Assembly: GCA_034401795.1 (NCBI GenBank)
Contig: CM067360.1
Span: 119,142,279-119,206,278 of the forward strand
Direction: 5' to 3'
Origin: Chaetoderma sp. LZ-2023a
Taxonomy: Eukaryota; Mollusca; Caudofoveata; Chaetodermatida; Chaetodermatidae
Length of the DNA: 64,000 nt
Below are positions 23,763-32,320 of this stretch, piece by piece; position 1 is the stretch's first letter; each line of letters begins with the position of its first letter. The notes under the pieces were generated by a model. That model saw nothing but the letters and a program-made list of their open reading frames with translations. It did no database searches and was not told where the DNA came from. The translations under genes and the position numbers were made by a program.

Positions 23763-24960
23763 ATGATGAAAGAGGGTTGCCCCTTCATGACCCCTGCACA
23801 AAACGGACAGATGCTCGCACTGCATCAAGAAGGAGAGCGTCTACAGCGGGAGCACTCGTATCAACAGAACACGAGCATTGCAAGGAGGCAAAGGAACAGT
23901 GAAGCTTCCAAATACTGGCAGAATCTCCTAAAGAAGAGTAAGCAGGACGCAGGAGTCTTGACAGACGGCGATGAGCCAGATGTCTTCACATACGACGATG
24001 TGCCAGATGTCTTCACAGAAAAGGATGAGCCAAATGTCTTCTCAGACGAGGATGAGCCAGAGGTCATACAGTGGGAAGATGAGATGGCGCAGAAGTGTAA
24101 GACCAAGAAAGCCATCCAGCGGCAGACATACTATCTTGGTGATAACGTGAAGTTCCAGATGTCATGTCTCAGAAAGCTACTGTCGCCTGACATAGTGCTG
24201 GGTGACCACTGTCTAAGAGATGTCTGTCGCAACACCCGCAAGCTGGTACGGTTTGCCAGGCTCTCCAAAATGAACCCTTTTATGACTCATGAGCAGATTT
24301 TGCAGGTGATGCCGGTTTAAGCCTCCAGATATACTCTGGCAAAATCAGAGGGGCTGAAGCATCCAGAACTATACCCCTCCCTGACTGCTGACGAGGGTGG
24401 TACCATACACGGCTGGCGACTCCAGCAGATATATACCATCAATCATAATCTTGTTTGTGAGGCAGAAAAATACAGCAGAACATGCAGGTGATATAAGATA
24501 GCATACAACACCCTAGCGCATACAACCACTGCTGCGGGTGTGATTGGAGCCAGTGCTGGTGTGGCAGAGGTGGGCACTCTCGCTACAGGGGTGGGTTCAC
24601 TCGTCGCCATCCCGCTGGGTGGCGTGACACTAGCCACCACTGTCTTGGCCACGGACTTGGGTTTAGGGAGCAGTGGCAGATCACAAGGAGGCGGGAGAAG
24701 CATGCTAAGTACGTGACACTGGCACAGAGTATGCTATGGACTATCGACGAGTCTGTCAGCAAATATTGAAGGTCTGCCACCATATATTGAAGGTCCAATC
24801 CCTGTACCGCCCGGAGAAACCTAAAGTGTGACAGCAATACCTCAAAGGCTACAGCGGGCGGGTTGATATGGAGGAGCTAAAAAACGAGATGTTACCTCGC
24901 CGGTCTCTGGAGTCGAGACGACTACAAATAGTGTGCTGCCTGTATGGTAGCTTTAAGAGC
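23763..24960 (+). pseudogene. Element ORF d: acidic-repeat protein with membrane hairpin
   Basis: Open for 185 codons from 23763, then continues beyond TAA at 24318 and TGA near 24498 in the same frame. Residues about 75-105 repeat a DEPDVF / DVPDVF / DEPNVF / DEPEV unit. A long Gly/Ala/Val-rich stretch at 24505-24650 would form two membrane helices. Then the frame shifts into a charged part (REKHAKYVTLAQ, DESVSKY) and, after a gap, DMEELKNEM near 24870. I recall similar membrane-hairpin proteins as uncharacterised ORFs repeated in cnidarian genomes. Function is unknown; a membrane-active virion component is a guess. The start is uncertain because in-frame coding sense extends some 13 codons upstream. 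Confidence 0.55.
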
Positions 24961-24970
24961 ACCAGTATAG
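24951..24970 (+). promoter_or_regulatory. Element promoter motif for ORF e
   Basis: CTTTAAGAGCACCAGTATAG is followed immediately by ATG at 24971: TTTAA, about 9 bases, TATAG, zero-base gap. Confidence 0.6.
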
Positions 24971-26317
24971 ATGGCCTTCCCACTTAACCTCACAACAGTC
25001 ATCCAGAGCCAACCGCCCCTCCTGGGTACACCCTTGGCTGGCCTGAGAGGTCTACTGGATGGTATACCAGAGCTTACACCGTTCTCCATCACAGTAGATG
25101 GACGGTCCCGAACCAGCTTGCCCATCAACCCACGACCGCTGACCAACCGCCCAATCACCATCAAGGATATGAAGCAAGCTCATACGTGGATGGCTGCTCC
25201 AAACCTCTCATACTGGAATCAGCAGCTAAACTTTGTCGTGTGGTGTGCCGTGGCAGGATGTGGAGTAAGTTCCACCCTACTTCACTCCTATTCTGGTACT
25301 CCTGAAGCTGTGCTCATCGCCAGCTGTCTCAGATTCCATGTGTACGTCATGCTGCGACGAATCCTCTATGAGCTGGGTGCAAGCCTCCCTGATACAAACG
25401 ACTTCAACCCATAGCTCAACAGTAATGGCATCTCAGCGGCCAGCAGACTACAGAGAGAGAGTTCAGTGCTCACGCAGACTCTCGGTGGCATGGTGGTGAC
25501 AACAGCGGCCTAGGGGTTATGCATGGTGACCTAAGACGTGACTACTCAGGATTCCCCTAGAAAACCCCACGACGAGTAGGCCGCCCGCCAGAAGAGAGCG
25601 ACATTCTCGTTCAATCCAGACTCCGACCCTAGAGCGCTGGTGCAAAATATGCACATCACTGGCTTGCGGCAGGACTATCCAGATGTGTGGAAGTACTTTG
25701 TCCCACACACCAACTCAGGCCTCACACCGGCAGGGATCGTTCGGATCAACCAGTCCCTGGAAGCACTGTGCTACTGCCTCCTTACAGCATAGACCAAGCT
25801 GCGTCATTCCATAGATGGTGTCAGCGGAGCAGAGGTCTAGGCCATGTTCATCAGTCTCGTTGACGATATGATCATCGTGGCAGATCCCAGCAGTCTTATT
25901 GCTAAGTTCCAGCAGGGGTTGCAGAAGGCCCATCGCAAACTTGACTTTGCTATTTCACCACACCTATGTTTGATTCCGATAAACATGATCATGAACATCG
26001 AGGACCTTCAAGTCAGAGGCTATAACAACATGATAGTCGAGGGGAGTTCCCCCAGTGTCCACTTCGGCTTCAACACTGATATCAACGCACCTATGCGTAG
26101 TACGGGCCATACAGTCTTTCTGACCCTAACACTGCAGCCAGTTGACACGGCAGCTCCAGGCGCCCATACACTGCAGCCAGTCGACACAACGCTTCCCATG
26201 GCAGCTCCGACCCCGACACTGCAGCCAGTCGACACGACACCGCTTCATGTGGTAGCTCTACGAGTGGTGTCAGGCCTAGCTATCATGGCACTCGGGATTA
26301 GCCTACTCCGCCGCTAG
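24971..26317 (+). pseudogene. Element ORF e: large protein with TLQPVDT repeats and C-terminal membrane anchor
   Basis: The largest element gene, about 445 codons. It is open 24971-25414, then TAG; the sense continues with frame shifts near 25455 and 25620, then from 25640 in the last frame with two more nonsense codons (25790, 25840) to 26317. The N-terminal part is Pro/Leu-rich; the middle contains WMAAPNLSYWNQQLNFVVW and a Cys-rich helix region. Near the end, three copies of a TLQPVDT unit (26130-26250) lead into one hydrophobic helix (VSGLAIMALGISLL) closed by Arg-Arg. The size and position would suit a capsid or minor capsid protein, but I see no diagnostic motif. Its 3' end overlaps that of ORF f by 15 bp. 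Confidence 0.6.
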
Positions 26318-26800
26318 CAAATCAGCTATACGACTATCCTGCCTCTCTACAGTAGCAGTGGGGACCACAGTGAGAAACTGAACCAGCTTGGCCTGCCCTA
26401 CAGTCCCTATACACACTGCTAACATGCACATCCACGGGCTGGATGCTTCCGCAGCGCATCCTTTTTCAAGCTTGTAGTATCGCAGAGCCTTGTTCAGCTC
26501 TGAGTCAGCTGAGGCCATGTAGGACTGTAACTGCTGGAACACATCTGACAGATACTCCTGCTCATTGTAGAAACCTTTAGCTCGCAGGAGCTGCTCGACG
26601 ATACTATAGCCCATGATAAGGTATTCGAGGAAGCAGGTATGCCCCTTACCAACTCCTAGATAGAGCTTCACAGCTGTCAGCTCCTCTGTCAGCTCAGCAC
26701 CTGAGAGTGGAGCGAGCTCATCTGGTGTCTTCTTCTTGTAGCCCTTCAACTCCCTCCAGAAGACATCATAGTACTTCTCGCATAGCGTGAGCCCAGACAT
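26303..26800 (-). CDS. Element ORF f, intact 165-residue helical protein
   Basis: One of the few uninterrupted genes of the element. It starts MSGLTLCEKYYDVFWREL at 26800 and ends at 26303. It is mostly helical by composition with Leu/Glu/Lys heptad-like stretches and one hydrophobic run (MCMLAVCIGTVG). It faces ORF g across a 23 bp gap and overlaps the tail of ORF e. No family is recognised. Its openness in so broken a context may be chance. Confidence 0.6.
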   Translation of the reverse strand: MSGLTLCEKYYDVFWRELKGYKKKTPDELAPLSGAELTEELTAVKLYLGVGKGHTCFLEYLIMGYSIVEQLLRAKGFYNEQEYLSDVFQQLQSYMASADSELNKALRYYKLEKGCAAEASSPWMCMLAVCIGTVGQAKLVQFLTVVPTATVERQDSRIADLLAAE

Positions 26801-26823
26801 GTTTAAGATGTGTTAATAGAGAG
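26801..26823 (+). promoter_or_regulatory. Element promoter motif for ORF g
   Basis: GTTTAAGATGTGTTAATAGAGAG then ATG: TTTAA, about 7 bases, TAATAG (TATA variant), four bases, start codon. On the minus strand ORF f starts directly at this gap but lacks a clear TATAG. Confidence 0.55.
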
Positions 26824-27341
26824 ATGAATATTCCTGAGTACCAACCCGGCCACCTGGCAGATGCAGACTTGGAAGATCTGATTGGCTCTCTCGACATGGG
26901 ACACAGATGTTTAACCGTGTTGTATACTCAGTGCTTAAACAATGCGTCAACGCTACAGATCATGAAGTAACTGCCCGAGAGTCAGGCGAGTCTTCAAAAG
27001 GTGGGGAACCTGATGCGAACCAAGACAAAGAAGTTACTGACCATTGCAACACCTCTGGCGGTCCATGTCACCATTAACGTGGCGGCGAATGTGCCATGGT
27101 GAAGATAACAGAGGGAAATGATGTTCTTCCTGCTGCCACTGCGGCTGTCCTCGCTATAGTTGTGAGTGAGGTGGCCGAGCACTGTCTCAGAAAAAACCTA
27201 AGATCGTCCACAGTGGTGCCTCCTACACTGTTGCCACCAAGATCATGGGTGAATGTGTTATACTAATGGAGGCTGCGTTTCTAGGGCCAGCAATGAGTGC
27301 AATGGCTGAGATCAACGTCGCCTACGTTTACCCCCTCTGAA
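26824..27341 (+). pseudogene. Element ORF g, ~170-residue protein with hydrophobic segments
   Basis: Starts MNIPEYQPGHLADADLEDL. TAA near 26968 breaks the first frame, which carries on into KKLLTIATPLAVHVTINVAA, a membrane-like segment. The frame then shifts around 27100 and again in the AGAAAAAACC run near 27190, ending in a Gly/Ala/Met-rich helix and TGA at 27339. Family unknown. The order, acidic N-terminus then membrane helices, resembles small membrane proteins of large DNA viruses. Confidence 0.5.
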
Positions 27342-27357
27342 TAGTGAGAAAAGGATC

Positions 27358-28106
27358 ATGAGACCCCTGCAGCATATGAGGCATGGCGTGCCGCAGGGCG
27401 GTGTGTAGCCCATAATCGAGCATGCGAACTGAGGATCGCCAATGCCCGCGAATGGCGGACCACCCACAAGGCGTGCCCCTGCAAAGAGGGCCAGTACCCT
27501 GAGCACTGCTACCTATTCCCTTGGCCGACTGCGTGGGCCTCCTATGCTCAACTATTCCACTGGGGGTATGACTATTGGTTTAAGCCGTGTATATAGCACT
27601 ATGACTCTGACAATCACATACCTAGAAAGCAAAGAGCTAGGCGATCTTGCTCACTTGGGCGAGGCACGCCTCAGTTCAGAGAACACTGTTGCCCCTATCC
27701 CCTTCCTAGACTACGATGAGAAGGGAGACCCGCCGGAGATCCAGGTACCATCCGAGCCCGAGAGCTCATCGAGAACACTGATACGGTAGGACAATCGGCC
27801 ATTAACAAGGCCAAGACTGTATACAAGGGAATGGACATCAAAGACAGGGCAACGATGCGAGGTATGCTCGGAGTCGATGAGGATGGTGCCATCAAGGTCT
27901 TGGCCGAGTCATATGCACACGACCTGGTTAAGGATCTCCTGAAACCACGGAGCTCATTCCAACAGGATGGAGAGAATCTCAGTGTAGGCACCATCGGCCT
28001 GAGCAATATCACTGTCGATGGCAAAAAAGGTGCTACTGCCAGCCTCCATCTACCAGAGGTGAAGAAGTCAGGGTTCTTTGGTTTGCCGTTTAGGACCACA
28101 GGATAG
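27358..28106 (+). pseudogene. Element ORF h, ~245-residue protein
   Basis: The first ATG at 27358 is in frame with the 115-codon open part from 27442; two nonsense codons lie between. The frame shifts near 27765 into a 91-codon part ending at 28106. Features: a Pro/Arg-rich basic N-terminus, an acidic Pro/Glu/Ser-rich middle, and a C-terminus with a KKSGFFGLPF motif. It is followed after two bases by the ATPase gene. A weak TTTA..ATAG motif precedes the start. Not recognised. Confidence 0.5.
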
Positions 28107-28108
28107 TC
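28089..28108 (+). promoter_or_regulatory. Degenerate element promoter motif for the ATPase
   Basis: TTTAGGACCACAGGATAGTC then ATG at 28109. It keeps the spacing of the other motifs with one mismatch in each half, and lies inside the end of ORF h. Confidence 0.4.
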
Positions 28109-29026
28109 ATGGCTTTCCGTGCATGTATTATACAGATACAGGATTTACTAAACACTGTGGCTGCTGACAAAGGCGCTCTACGCTATCTTCTCAGCTGCTG
28201 CTGGGATTTCATGCTTGACGCCTCCATCGCATCCTTCATATCTGCTGGAGGTGCAGGATTTCCTGCTCTGCAGGCGAAAGAGCTGGTGCAGGAAGTACTG
28301 CCGTTTAGTCTCCCAGATGTAGATGAGGCTACCGCCGACCAAGTGCTAACCATCCTCCGCACGCATGTCTGTACCATTCGACAGTAGGCCGCCCATGCTG
28401 GCCAGGTGGTGCTGATCATTGCCCCGTCAGGACACGGGAAAAAACATCTTGCTGCAGGCTCTCCTGGCCGAATATCTACACTCTCAATACATCCTTCTGG
28501 TGTCTGACTCCGCCACTGAGTCAGTTTACAGTAATGAACAATGGTACTATGGCCCAATCACCAAGACGCAGAACCTGCAAGCACTGATGGAGAAGCTGCT
28601 GGCAGCCCGACTGACAGAACCACATGTTCTAGTTATTAATGACCCTGCAATGGACCAGAAGACAGTCACCTACCTCAGCAACATCACCAGGTGCATCGGG
28701 CACACAAAGATAACTGTCTTCATCCTCTTTCAGAAGTACAACCGCGAGATCTCACCGGACATCTGCCACAATGCTCGGTGCTATGCTTCAGCTCCAAGTG
28801 TGGACGTGCCATGCTCATGACCATATACGACAGCCTAACCCTCAAGGAGACCAAAGGGGACGTTATTGCAGGAGTACAGAGGGCAGCTGAGCTGTACTGC
28901 TTCATCTTCAGCAACATGGAAACAGGTGAGCTGTCACACATCAAGCCATCTCTGAAAAAGGTGCAGACCTTCATCTACAAGCTGAATCCAGCCAGGAAAC
29001 TAGCCTGCTCTATGCCTCATCGTTGA
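28109..29026 (+). pseudogene. Element ORF i: A32/FtsK-type packaging ATPase
   Basis: About 300 codons. An N-terminal domain of 92 residues ends at TAG 28385. The same frame then reads straight into VVLIIAPSGHGK, the Walker A loop, at 28408-28440. The P-loop is split by a one-base change in the A run that follows, and the next 133 codons lie in the next frame. Walker B is HVLVINDP near 28625, with Asn-Asp as in viral packaging ATPases, and TVFILFQK near 28720 fits the following sensor strand. A second shift near 28805 leads to the last ~75 codons. The family pumps genomes into capsids using ATP. Here it is dead. With the integrase it is the best evidence for a virus-type element. Confidence 0.75.
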
Positions 29027-29910
29027 CAGACTGTCGGCCGAAACTTTGTATATCATCAGAAGGCTGAGTAAGTTCGTCCGAGGTCTCCGCTACTTCGTCA
29101 GAGGCTTGAGGACCTTCGTCAGAAGCTTGAGGAACTTCGTCAGAAGCTTGAGGAACTTCGTCACTTTCGTCAGAAGCCTGTAGCTTAAACTGTTGCTGAA
29201 ACTCTATCCACTGAGGGTCAGAGTCTAGGAGTCTCTTCTTCTGGAACGTCTCACGGAAGACCCACCTTTTCCATGCGCAACTAGCATCGTGCTTGCGAGT
29301 GGATTTGGTGAGGTAGTCCTGGTAGTTATCTGGGAATTTCAGAAATGCTGGAAGATTAGTGGCCAATCTCCTGCGCCCTCTTTCATTGAAATGTGCTCTA
29401 TAGCCTCCTTGCGGCCCACAGTGAACCCCTCCTGAGTACCTTCTGCATGACCGGTGTAGTGGCTCTCCGCTACAACGGCACTGACCTCCTCCCTGAAGCA
29501 GTTATTTGCACCAGACTGGAGGCTGTCCAGCATATCTCGCTCTTCCTGGCTATGGAGGCTAAATACGGCAGCCCACTTCCCGACCGGTAGTAGGACTTTG
29601 GGATCGACCCTCGCCCTTTGGAGAGCTAGAATAACAGGACTGTTGGTTTGGGCCACAGGTAGGTTGAGTGCCCTGCCCTGGGTGCTGTCAAACTGCCGGT
29701 AGAGTATCCGAGTCAGGAGTTCTTTTGTACTACGAGCTGGTCTCCTCTCCCTATGGCAGCCAGTATCTCCGCATCAGATGGAGTTGTAACTTTGGCTCGC
29801 CCGTGGATAATGTTGATGTCACGAAGCAGTCCTCGGACCCCGTCACAGTGGGACAGTGCACGCCGTGGCTGTCGTGCTGACTGTTGTGCCTACTTGTTTT
29901 TACCAAACAT
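29010..29910 (-). pseudogene. Element ORF j, protein with acidic SDE-repeat tail
   Basis: Starts MFGKNK at 29910, 40 bp from the divergent ORF k. The first frame (to about 29725) has one TAG; the sense then shifts to a 105-codon frame and shifts again near 29360 into a 118-codon frame. The C-terminal part repeats QASDEVP / QASDEGP / ETSDEL units, about five times, then VNDEA at the end. The acidic Ser-Asp-Glu tail suggests a scaffold-like or nucleic-acid-mimic region. Its 3' end overlaps that of the ATPase gene by 17 bp. No family is recognised. Confidence 0.55.
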
Positions 29911-29949
29911 GGCAGCCGTTTAAAACCTCTATATACCCAGACCTTAAAC
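29911..29949 (+). promoter_or_regulatory. Element promoter motif between ORFs j and k
   Basis: GTTTAAAACCTCTATATACCC precedes ATG at 29950 by about 13 bases. TTTAA and TATATA are spaced as elsewhere. On the other strand TTTTAAAC lies 8 bp before the ORF j ATG, without TATAG. Confidence 0.55.
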
Positions 29950-30798
29950 ATGCTGCAGTATGTGCAACATCCAGATGGGGCCATTGAACCCACGACATCG
30001 CACCGCACTGATCCTCGGAAGGACTGCCTGATGGTCATTCGACCCAGTATACACGATGAGAACCCGTTGTCCACTGCTAGGAAGTACATTGCCTTTGCAA
30101 TCTCGGCACAGATCCACGAAATCAAGAGCATGACACCCGAGTTCAAGCTTCAGAGCATAATAGAACATATGGTAGAGCTCCTGCAGGCTCTGAACAGGTG
30201 GGAGATCGTGCAGAGCAACAGCACGATGGACACCACCTATGTGAACGAAGAGTACCAAGTCCTAGGTCCGCTGGCTCGTGGCCCAACATTCTATGCGAAG
30301 GGAATGGGTACTATGCTGTGGGTGCAATGAGAGGTTCACGGAATTAAACAATGGGCATGTGCCGAGAAGCATGTGGCAGTTCCACTCTTAACCCTCCTCC
30401 AGAACACACATGTGAATCCGGCTGCAATGCAGGATAGGCTGTTCCTCCGTGTGTACACTGAGCAGCTCGCAGATGCGACGATGAATGCTCCAAGACTTCA
30501 TGTCTGGCATGACGAGAACGACCAGGAACTGAAGCAAACGGGTTCCAAACAGCGGATCATGCATGTGGAGCGAGAACACCAGCAGGCCCAAGCCACAGCT
30601 AATCAACGAGTAGAGCTGACATTACATCGTGGTGCATCAGAGTGTGTCGCTGTTGCTGTCCTGGTTCAGAAGGGAGGAGCCATCCAGCAGGTGGATAAGC
30701 TAGACGACTTCAAGCTTGTGGTTGCTGGGACCAATGTTCTTGGTGAGGTACGCGAGCTGGCTGCCTGCCAACTCTACAGACAGAAAAATAAGTCATAA
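29950..30798 (+). pseudogene. Element ORF k, ~282-residue candidate structural protein
   Basis: Nearly intact: a single TGA at 30328-30330 interrupts one frame from the ATG at 29950 (MLQYVQHPDGAIEPTT) to 30798. An earlier Met at 29884 is possible but lies upstream of the promoter motif. The first part is mixed helical; the second has many short strands and Gln/Val-rich stretches, and ends QLYRQKNKS. The near-intact state, mid-size length and position next to the ATPase would fit a capsid-type protein, but no motif proves it. Confidence 0.55.
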
Positions 30799-31003
30799 GC
30801 ACTTCTGTGACTAACCAGTGGAAGCGATGACCTCGAGTCGGCACTCGAGGGCCGTCACCACCTCAGGGGCAGGAACATCCCACCTACTCAGGGAGCCGGC
30901 TCAGCTTCAACATCGGAAACCTCATAGCGTGGACTCGCCCATTAGGTGTGACAGTTCTTTACTTTGGCTATGCTAAAGTATGCGTGTCAAACACATCAGG
31001 TAT

Positions 31004-31384
31004 TCAGCTTGAGCGTGCATAGAGCACGGCTCCTGTCGTCACGGCTGCAGCTGCCACCGCTACTATAAGTTCTACTGTCTTCTGCCCTGTCGATGCTTCA
31101 TAGTCGAGCGTTGGCTCATATATCTGTACAGCCTCGTAGTACTCATCGAGACTCTCATCTGCCTCTTTGAGGCTCTGGTTGGCCTGAGCTCGGAGTTGTC
31201 ATCGACGTGCCTCCCTCTGGTGCATATGCTCGAGTGCTTTGCTGTGCTCAAACTTCTCCTTAGACAGCTTCTCCATCACCTGATTATGACGCTCACGCTC
31301 GACTACTGCTGCCTTCTTGTCAGCGAAGCTGAGTCCCCAGTTCACTAAGGCAAACACGCCCGCATTTAAGATTGTGGATGCCAT
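31004..31384 (-). pseudogene. Element ORF l: coiled-coil protein with two membrane segments
   Basis: About 126 codons from ATG 31384. The N-terminal hydrophobic segment (ILNAGVFALVNWGLSF) is followed by a highly charged coiled coil (residues about 25-85). A final membrane helix (ELIVAVAAAAVTTGAVLY) precedes a short polar end. One TGA at about 31199, explained by CGA to TGA, is the only break. Divergent from ORF m with a shared 43 bp promoter region. Family unknown. Confidence 0.6.
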
Positions 31385-31427
31385 GCTATAGACTACAGTT
31401 TAAAGCTACTATATAGCTGCCCCAGCG
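31385..31427. promoter_or_regulatory. Bidirectional element promoter for ORFs l and m
   Basis: A TTTAAA core lies at 31399-31404. Rightward: TTTAAAGCTACTATATAGC, 11 bases, ATG. Leftward: TTTAAACTGTAGTCTATAGC then ATG. The same rule as at 23309-23346, in both directions. Confidence 0.7.
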
Positions 31428-31806
31428 ATGGATATGTATGCACCAGAGGCTTATGAAGATCCAGTTGAAGATATAGATGATGAGGACTATGAGGAGGCCT
31501 ATGATGAGGAGGATTATGATGCAGTGGCGGCCGCATGTGAGTATGATGATGTAGAGTTTGAATCCCTCAAGCTAGTACCCAGAGCGAAAGGAATCTATCG
31601 CACTTACGTAAAAGGTCCTCTCTATGGTTGGGGCTCTGGTCCCTCTGTTCACAACGAAGGCTTGGGGTGGAGAAGATTTCTGAAGCCATACCAGCCATCG
31701 TCTCAGGAGTAGGCACATTCTTCGGAGTTGCAGGCCCTTGGCTACCGTATGTTGCCATAGCGCTCACGGCCATCTGGGCCGCTGAACATTTAAGCCATAC
31801 TATATA
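31428..31806 (+). pseudogene. Element ORF m: acidic protein with C-terminal membrane helices
   Basis: MDMYAPEAYEDPVED opens a strongly acidic Asp/Glu/Tyr N-terminal half (about residues 1-45), then a basic Gly/Pro part. The frame shifts around 31660 into VEKISEAIPAIVSGVGTFFG and a further hydrophobic segment, ending with TAA that overlaps the TATATAAGG motif of the next gene. One frameshift only. It looks like a membrane-associated virion protein by layout; function unknown. Confidence 0.55.
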
Positions 31807-31809
31807 AGG
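31789..31809 (+). promoter_or_regulatory. Element promoter motif for ORF n
   Basis: TTTAAGCCATACTATATAAGG then ATG at 31810: TTTAA, 7 bases, TATATA, start codon within three bases. It also contains the stop codon of ORF m. Confidence 0.65.
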
Positions 31810-32055
31810 ATGGCGTCTCTGTACGACCTGGTCAAGTCCCTTAACTTCCGAGGGTTGGTCGATAAACTACTGTTCAGTGAGGATCCAGCAGAGATTAGAT
31901 GCCAGTGTATGGAGGTGTTTGAGGAGGTCTTCAGAGATGGTCGAATGAATGACGGCCATCTGTTCGTCTGTTTAGAGTTCACCCAGGCCGTGCATGACAG
32001 GACGGGAGTGGACGTCAGTGATGAAATCCAGGAGTTTATCAACCGTCTTTCTTGA
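31810..32055 (+). CDS. Element ORF n, 81-residue protein or integrase N-terminus
   Basis: An open frame from MASLYDLVKSLNFRGLVD to TGA at 32053, directly behind a good promoter motif. It is helical and acidic. The integrase reading begins within its last codons in another frame, so it is either a separate small gene overlapping the integrase gene or the integrase N-terminus cut off by a frameshift at about 32048. Confidence 0.5.
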   Translation: MASLYDLVKSLNFRGLVDKLLFSEDPAEIRCQCMEVFEEVFRDGRMNDGHLFVCLEFTQAVHDRTGVDVSDEIQEFINRLS

Positions 32056-32314
32056 GGAACTCTACTATCAGCCAGGTGGATATTCCCATGAGCCCGCTCA
32101 ACTACTCGAGGCTGCATATCGCAAGGGCCACAACTTCACACTGGATACAGTTAGCAAGTGGCTCAGCCACCAGGCGATGTGGCAGATATACAGACCTCGT
32201 CCACGGCACATCAGGCATGCCCATTTCGAGGAAACTGTCCTGAACAGAGTTCACCAGGCGGATGTTCTATACCTTCTACACGACTCAGTTGGTCGTATGA
32301 GTGTGTCAGGGTAA
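31994..32314 (+). pseudogene. Truncated retroviral-type (rve) integrase
   Basis: The meaningful part starts near 32046 with FLEELYYQPGGY and continues through VSKWLSHQAMWQIY, PRPRHIRHAHFE and HQADVLYLLHD. This is the zinc-binding-like linker and first strand of Polinton/Ginger-type integrases. The Asp of HQAD is the expected first catalytic residue of the DDE triad. After about 32290 the family resemblance ends, and TAA follows at 32312. The second Asp, the Glu and any chromodomain are absent. The function would have been insertion of element DNA with a short target duplication. Confidence 0.7.
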
Positions 32315-32320
32315 GCACTC

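Larger units (their letters stand above)
21811..32320 (+). mobile_element. Decayed Polinton/Maverick-like integrated virus-type element
   Basis: A 10.5 kb block of closely packed short ORFs on both strands, with base composition visibly richer in GC than the flanks. It holds a packaging-type ATPase (28109-29026) and the start of an rve integrase (about 32046-32314). Together these define Polintons, adintoviruses and integrase-bearing Polinton-like viruses. It starts abruptly inside LINE-B ORF2 at 21810/21811 with AGTAGTAATAGGGG, compatible with the AG start usual for Polinton ends. No reverse complement of that end is found to the right, and no DNA polymerase B reading is seen. The integrase stops after its first catalytic Asp. 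The element is therefore truncated on the right and dead. Capsid genes cannot be identified by eye among the unknown ORFs. Confidence 0.75.

Noticed and set aside
23861..24115. 84-codon minus-strand Ser-rich frame
   Set aside because: Antisense of the DEPDVF repeat in element ORF d.
29668..29880. 70-codon plus-strand frame
   Set aside because: The minus strand carries the better supported N-terminal part of element ORF j.
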